Assembly (NCBI RefSeq): GCF_030272615.1
Contig: NC_081410.1
Span: forward strand, 286,377,957-286,441,956
DNA from: Cryptomeria japonica
Taxonomy: Eukaryota > Streptophyta > Pinopsida > Cupressales > Cupressaceae
Length of the DNA stretch: 64,000 nucleotides
Reading direction: 5' to 3'
Below, one piece after another: positions 60,101 to 64,000 of the stretch; position 1 is the first letter of the stretch, and every line of letters begins with the position of its first letter. The notes below the pieces were generated by a model. The model saw nothing but the letters and a program-made list of their open reading frames with translations. It had not been told where the DNA came from and made no database searches. A program made the translations under genes and the position numbers.

Positions 60101-60420
60101 CCAAATCCTTATGAGAGGGTTTGTTCTTCATACAATGTTTGTATTTCATGTTGCAAGCTTGGTTGATTCTAATTGAAAGGTGCATTTCCTCTTGGAGTTG
60201 GTGGAACACTCCCATGTCCTAGTTTCATAGGTACAAACACTGGTTCATATAATGGAGGTGGTCCAAGTTGAACCAATCCATATGGTGGTAGTGATGTGTT
60301 TGATGAACCTTCAATTTGTACTGTTTGACTGGTTTGAAATTGTGAATTTGATATGTTGTCAAAGGGTTGATACGTTGGTTCACCCATCTTTTTAGATTTT
60401 GATCTTGTTTCAACAGGCAT
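57111..60420 (-). pseudogene. gag of element C, Gln-rich N-terminus
   Basis: Starts at ATG 60420 (MPVETRSKSKKMGE). The N-terminal 500 codons are polar and Gln-rich (CAA/CAG runs at 59000-59480). The capsid core (58785-58015) has CPNPFDKSVYMPPF, KYKGNGNPKDHIRAFF, AMDWYSNLPGNIKTWSEL and RFWYKNKN. A second Gln-rich run (57900-58015) precedes YCEYHQSKGHKTTSCFQL (C-x3-H-x4-H-x4-C finger, about 57760) and the LGKTPTQISILELL helix (57370). Stops occur at several places, for example near 58590 and 58014. Confidence 0.75.
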
Positions 60421-62471
60421 GTCACTTATGCAAATGCAATATTTTTGGAATTTTTCAAAGACAATATATGATATGCAAATAAATGCAAACTAAATGAATG
60501 AGAATGCAACCTATGTTTTTGGTTGTTTTCAAGATTTTGACAAACTTTTTGGAATGCAGATCTAAAAGAGACCCTTAGGAAATTGAAATGATGTCTAGAC
60601 CTTAAAAGACAAAAGGACCAAGTGACAAAAGGACAAATGACAAAGTCTCCCCTATATGCTTGGATACGAAGCTAGGTTTGACCAAATGACAATAATGACA
60701 TAAAGACAAAAGGTTTGATAAGGTCTAGACTTCTTAACAATGACTTAGGGTTTATCAAAGATTTGGATTACTCAAGTATGACAAAACCTAGTTTTTGAGA
60801 CTATATGCAAAGGGACAATTAATATGCAAGTGACCCTAATATGATATGATAATGACCTAAGCTTAATGAAGAGACCTAGGGTATGAAATGTATGACAATG
60901 GTATGACCTTAATGCAAGAGGACATATGCAAATGGATGAACCTTATTGGTATGCAAAGAAGTATGACTTAAGATGAAACTTACCCTTGATAGTTGACAAT
61001 GACTTTGCAAAATGCAACCTAGGATAAACCTAAATGTAAGTGACATGAATGTTGAGACAAGTTTTTGAACAATGTTTGATAACCATGTTTGAAGGTGTTT
61101 TGAACTTTGTTGGATGAAATGCTCTTATGTTTAACCTTGTTTTGAATCAATTTGTCTTGTTCTTTGAAATGATATGCAATTCAACTTTTGACAAGCAAAG
61201 AATACAAGATATTTCAACTTAGACTCAAGACAATCATGCTCATTCACACATTTCTTATGGTAGGCAAGGACATTAGGTACTTGAGAGGTAGACTTGTTAT
61301 AAGATTCAAGGAGAATACATAGATGCTTGACCCCACAGACTCCCCTCCACGGCACTCACTTCTCAGGGCAGCCAAGCATCAGTCCCCATGGAAATCTCCC
61401 CATGGAGAGCTTAGTATCTCTTCCAAGTATCCGAACTTGTCCTTCTCAAGCAACTAGAAGGGTTTTTGGCCTCTAAAAACAAGGTGTTTAGTAAGGATTT
61501 CTGTTAAGCGTTACTCCTTGATGTCACGCAAGCGTGATTGAGACATTAAGCCCATCAAGATACCAAAAAAATGTAGTCGCACAAGCATGATTTAGACCGT
61601 GAGGTCCTACTTAGATGTTGATATGAGAAAGAGTTCAAGGGTCATCACCTCCCAAGTAACTACAATTCCCACGTAACCCTTCCTTCAAAGCTTTCGCCCA
61701 TTAGGTATTTGTTTATAGTGAGTTAGAACGCCAAGGTAATCTAGCCGTACTCACTTTGGGTCATTCCCTTCTCACGATTATCACTTGCTTGCAAAAGCAA
61801 ATGGTCGAGAAGGCAGGCCCTCTAAAGGTGACACACAATCAAAGACATGAGCATGGTATTGAAGATCTGGATTTCTGATTACCCTAAGAAGGATGAGAGC
61901 ATACTCTCCTACTCCAATGTCAAACTCGACAATCAAATCAAGCATAGATTCATTCCATCCTATTTAGAAATCACTAGGTGCCTAAAAATTAATTACAAAC
62001 ACAAGGTTTAGTTGTAGTCCAAGGCAACCTACAAAACCCAAGTCAGAAGTTTGAAATGTTTAGTCTTTGACTATCGAACCTGCACAAAAATGTGTTAGTA
62101 GTTTCATTTGTTTGTCTTTGCCATGCGTATGCCAAGGTTCTACACAGAGAATTAGTACCAAAAACCAAAAAGCAGAAAACAGAATGCAAAACAAACAATT
62201 TTCAAGTAAAACACTACATTTTTACCTCTGTTTCTGGACTTTACACAGGCACAGAAGTCATGACACAGCCATAGAAGCCATGACATAGGCGCAGAATGTC
62301 TTTAACACAAGTGCAGAATGCTTAACATAGGTGCAAGTTGTCTTACACAGGCGCAGAAGTCCCCAGAAAACCCTGCATTACCCTATTTTTTGGGTTTTTA
62401 ACCTGCAAATCAACTCAAAAGCACTCAAAAGCATGATTAGGGGGTTAGTTCATGTCAGGTTCACCAATTAA
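60421..62471 (-). other. Leader of element C with repeats and PBS
   Basis: About 2 kb with no gene. Near the LTR it has CACAGGCGCAGA-type repeats (62230-62370, about seven copies), the same family as the 48480 array. The primer-binding site in element sense is TTGGTGAACCTGACATG (about 62450-62467), starting five bases from the LTR; I cannot name its tRNA. The TCCCCATGG duplication at 61395-61420 could form a small hairpin. Confidence 0.6.
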
Positions 62472-63843
62472 TGTAGCATAGGAAATTAGGAATCATCATA
62501 AGCATATAAAAACTAATCTAATCCAATCACGAAAGCTTAAATGTAATGATCTATCCTAACACACTCAATAAAGACATAAAGACAAAACATTCAAAACTAA
62601 ATACTATGCAAACGAGACGTAGATCTGAATGCTTCCTTCATGCGACTCCATTGTTCTTCTTTCTTCTCCAAATAGCCTTTGTTTGTGGATCTCACCTTCA
62701 AGTGCATACACATGAGATGAAAGCAAATAGACAAGATTATGGCGCAAGAGTACTCGAAATGTGATTTGACAAAGTGATTAGAAATTCAATAATCTGATTA
62801 GGGATTAGATTGAAGAAATTTATCCAATTTATAGATAAATTGGAGAAATGATCAAATTAGCATGATAATTATTCGAATGGAAATTCAAATCAAGAATAGC
62901 AAAATTATGACATGTGTATGACAAATTGCTATGCAAGGATTTATGACAATTTATGACAATTTATGACAAATTGCTATGCAAGGATTTATGACAAGATTTT
63001 GAAATAGAAATAGACATTTAGGGATTTAGGAGAAATCCAAAAATTAAGTTGGAAATAATGACTTGGAAATTAGAAAATTGATGAAAATTAGGTAAATTAA
63101 TTAATAATTTGTCATTTATTAATTAATTCACAAAAATAGGAGGAAATTGAATTAGAAATTAGGAAAATTAGAAAATTGGAAAATAGGAATTAGGAAATTG
63201 ATGAAAATTAGAAAATTAGGTAAATTAATTAATAATTTGTCATTTATTAATTAATTCACAAAAAGAGGAATAATTAGCCAATTAAATGAACATTTAATTG
63301 CGATGAGAAGACTTAAGGATAAATAAATAATTTATTAATCCTAGAGAGAGAAATGACAAACAAGGTTAAATGATTAAATCACGAAACCCTAGAAGATGAA
63401 TTAGCAATGTGAGGATGACAATTAAGTCGTGATGAAAGATTGATTTGATGTCGATTCGATCATGATTTTGAATTGATTTGATTGATAAACAATGAGATTG
63501 ATTGACAAATTGACCAATATTGACAAAGAGACCAAATTGATATGCGCCAATTGACATGATTGAAGAGGACAAGGATCGATGACGAATCGATCGTAAAATG
63601 ACGAGATTGACAAGTTGATAAGAGATTGACAAGATTGACCAAAATCATGATTAAAGATTGCTATCGACAAGACCTAATTCGAAAGCGAGAAAAAATGAAG
63701 AATGCAGAAGAAGGACTCGATGCTCACAAATGATAAAGACCAAGTGCGTGACATAGGAGAAATGTTAATGCAATGCAAAAACCTAACATAAGGCAATGCG
63801 CAAATGTTAAAGTATGATTCCGCAAGCATTGACCATTTTTAGG
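62472..63843 (-). repeat. 5' LTR of element C, outer end missing
   Basis: Aligns with 46383-47967 from its inner end (TGTAGCATAGG on +) to TTTTTAGG at 63843, where the final TGTCTACA is absent. It has only one copy of the GATCGATGAC repeat (63573) against four in the partner, which explains most of the 210-bp length difference. Confidence 0.8.
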
Positions 63844-64000
63844 ATGACAATTAGGTCTTGATAAAGGATAATTGATATCGATTCGATTTGATCATGATTC
63901 TGACTTGATAAAAGACCAATGCTGACAAACGATTTGATTAATAAATGCACCAATTGACAAGGAACAATGACAAATTGATCCAAATTGACATGATTGAGAA
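63844..64000 (-). repeat. Second partial LTR joined to the 5' LTR of element C
   Basis: 63842-64000 matches 47326-47484, the middle of the other LTR, with a single difference in 159 bases. This is much closer than the adjoining LTR copy of the same stretch (63413 on). It runs off the window, and the join has only the shared AGG. Confidence 0.75.

Larger units (their letters stand above)
46383..63843 (-). mobile_element. Element C: ~17-kb Tat-like Ty3/gypsy element with PMD gene
   Basis: Same organisation as element A but on the minus strand: 5' LTR at 62472-63843, leader, Gln-rich gag, protease, G-patch-like domain, RT, RNase H, second RNase H, integrase, hairpins, antisense PMD gene (reading on +), repeat array, polypurine tract and 3' LTR at 46383-47967. 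It is inserted in the RNase H of element F. The outer end of the 5' LTR is rearranged, so no target duplication can be checked. The RT and integrase catalytic residues I can see are intact, and only scattered stops break the frames. Confidence 0.85.

Overview
This window is plant nuclear DNA made almost entirely of nested LTR retrotransposons. I see no ordinary host gene, rRNA or tRNA gene, or CRISPR array. The very long internal regions, the mix of Ty3/gypsy elements related to the Tat group with Ty1/copia elements, and the heavy decay point to a large-genome seed plant. A gymnosperm is possible, but I cannot prove it from sequence alone.

Layout. (1) 1-10990 holds an old, decayed Ty3/gypsy element (E) on the + strand: gag, protease, an RNase H copy upstream of RT, RT, RNase H and integrase. 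Its gag is interrupted by a minus-strand copia-type solo LTR (5733-6929). (2) 10991-13190 has no recognisable gene. (3) From 13191 a second old gypsy element (F, same family as E) acts as host for several insertions. Its pieces lie at 13191-14690, 21511-21691 and probably 44786-46382. (4) Element D (14691-21510) is a non-autonomous copia-like element with both LTRs and a TATTA target duplication. It carries gag zinc knuckles and a long ORF of unknown function where pol would be. (5) Element A (21692-36660, +) is a complete ~15-kb Tat-like gypsy element. (6) Element B (36723-44362, +) is a nearly complete Ty1/copia element with gag, protease, integrase, RT and RNase H. (7) Element C (46383-63843, -) is a second ~17-kb Tat-like gypsy element of the same type as A, in the opposite orientation. 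It ends in an odd LTR junction at the window edge.

The most interesting system is shared by A and C. Both have the order gag, protease, G-patch-like domain, RT, RNase H, second RNase H, integrase. Downstream of integrase both carry an antisense gene for a plant-mobile-domain (PMD, MAIN/MAIL1-like) protein with an acidic and coiled-coil tail. Both also carry arrays of short degenerate repeats (CACAGRCGYGCC type) in the leader and upstream of the PMD gene. Finally, both carry a series of small hairpins with a fixed GTGAAAAC lead and covarying stems just after the integrase stop. Every coding region has in-frame stops or frameshifts, so none of these copies looks autonomous now, although C keeps an intact integrase DDE triad and A and C both keep the RT YVDD motif.
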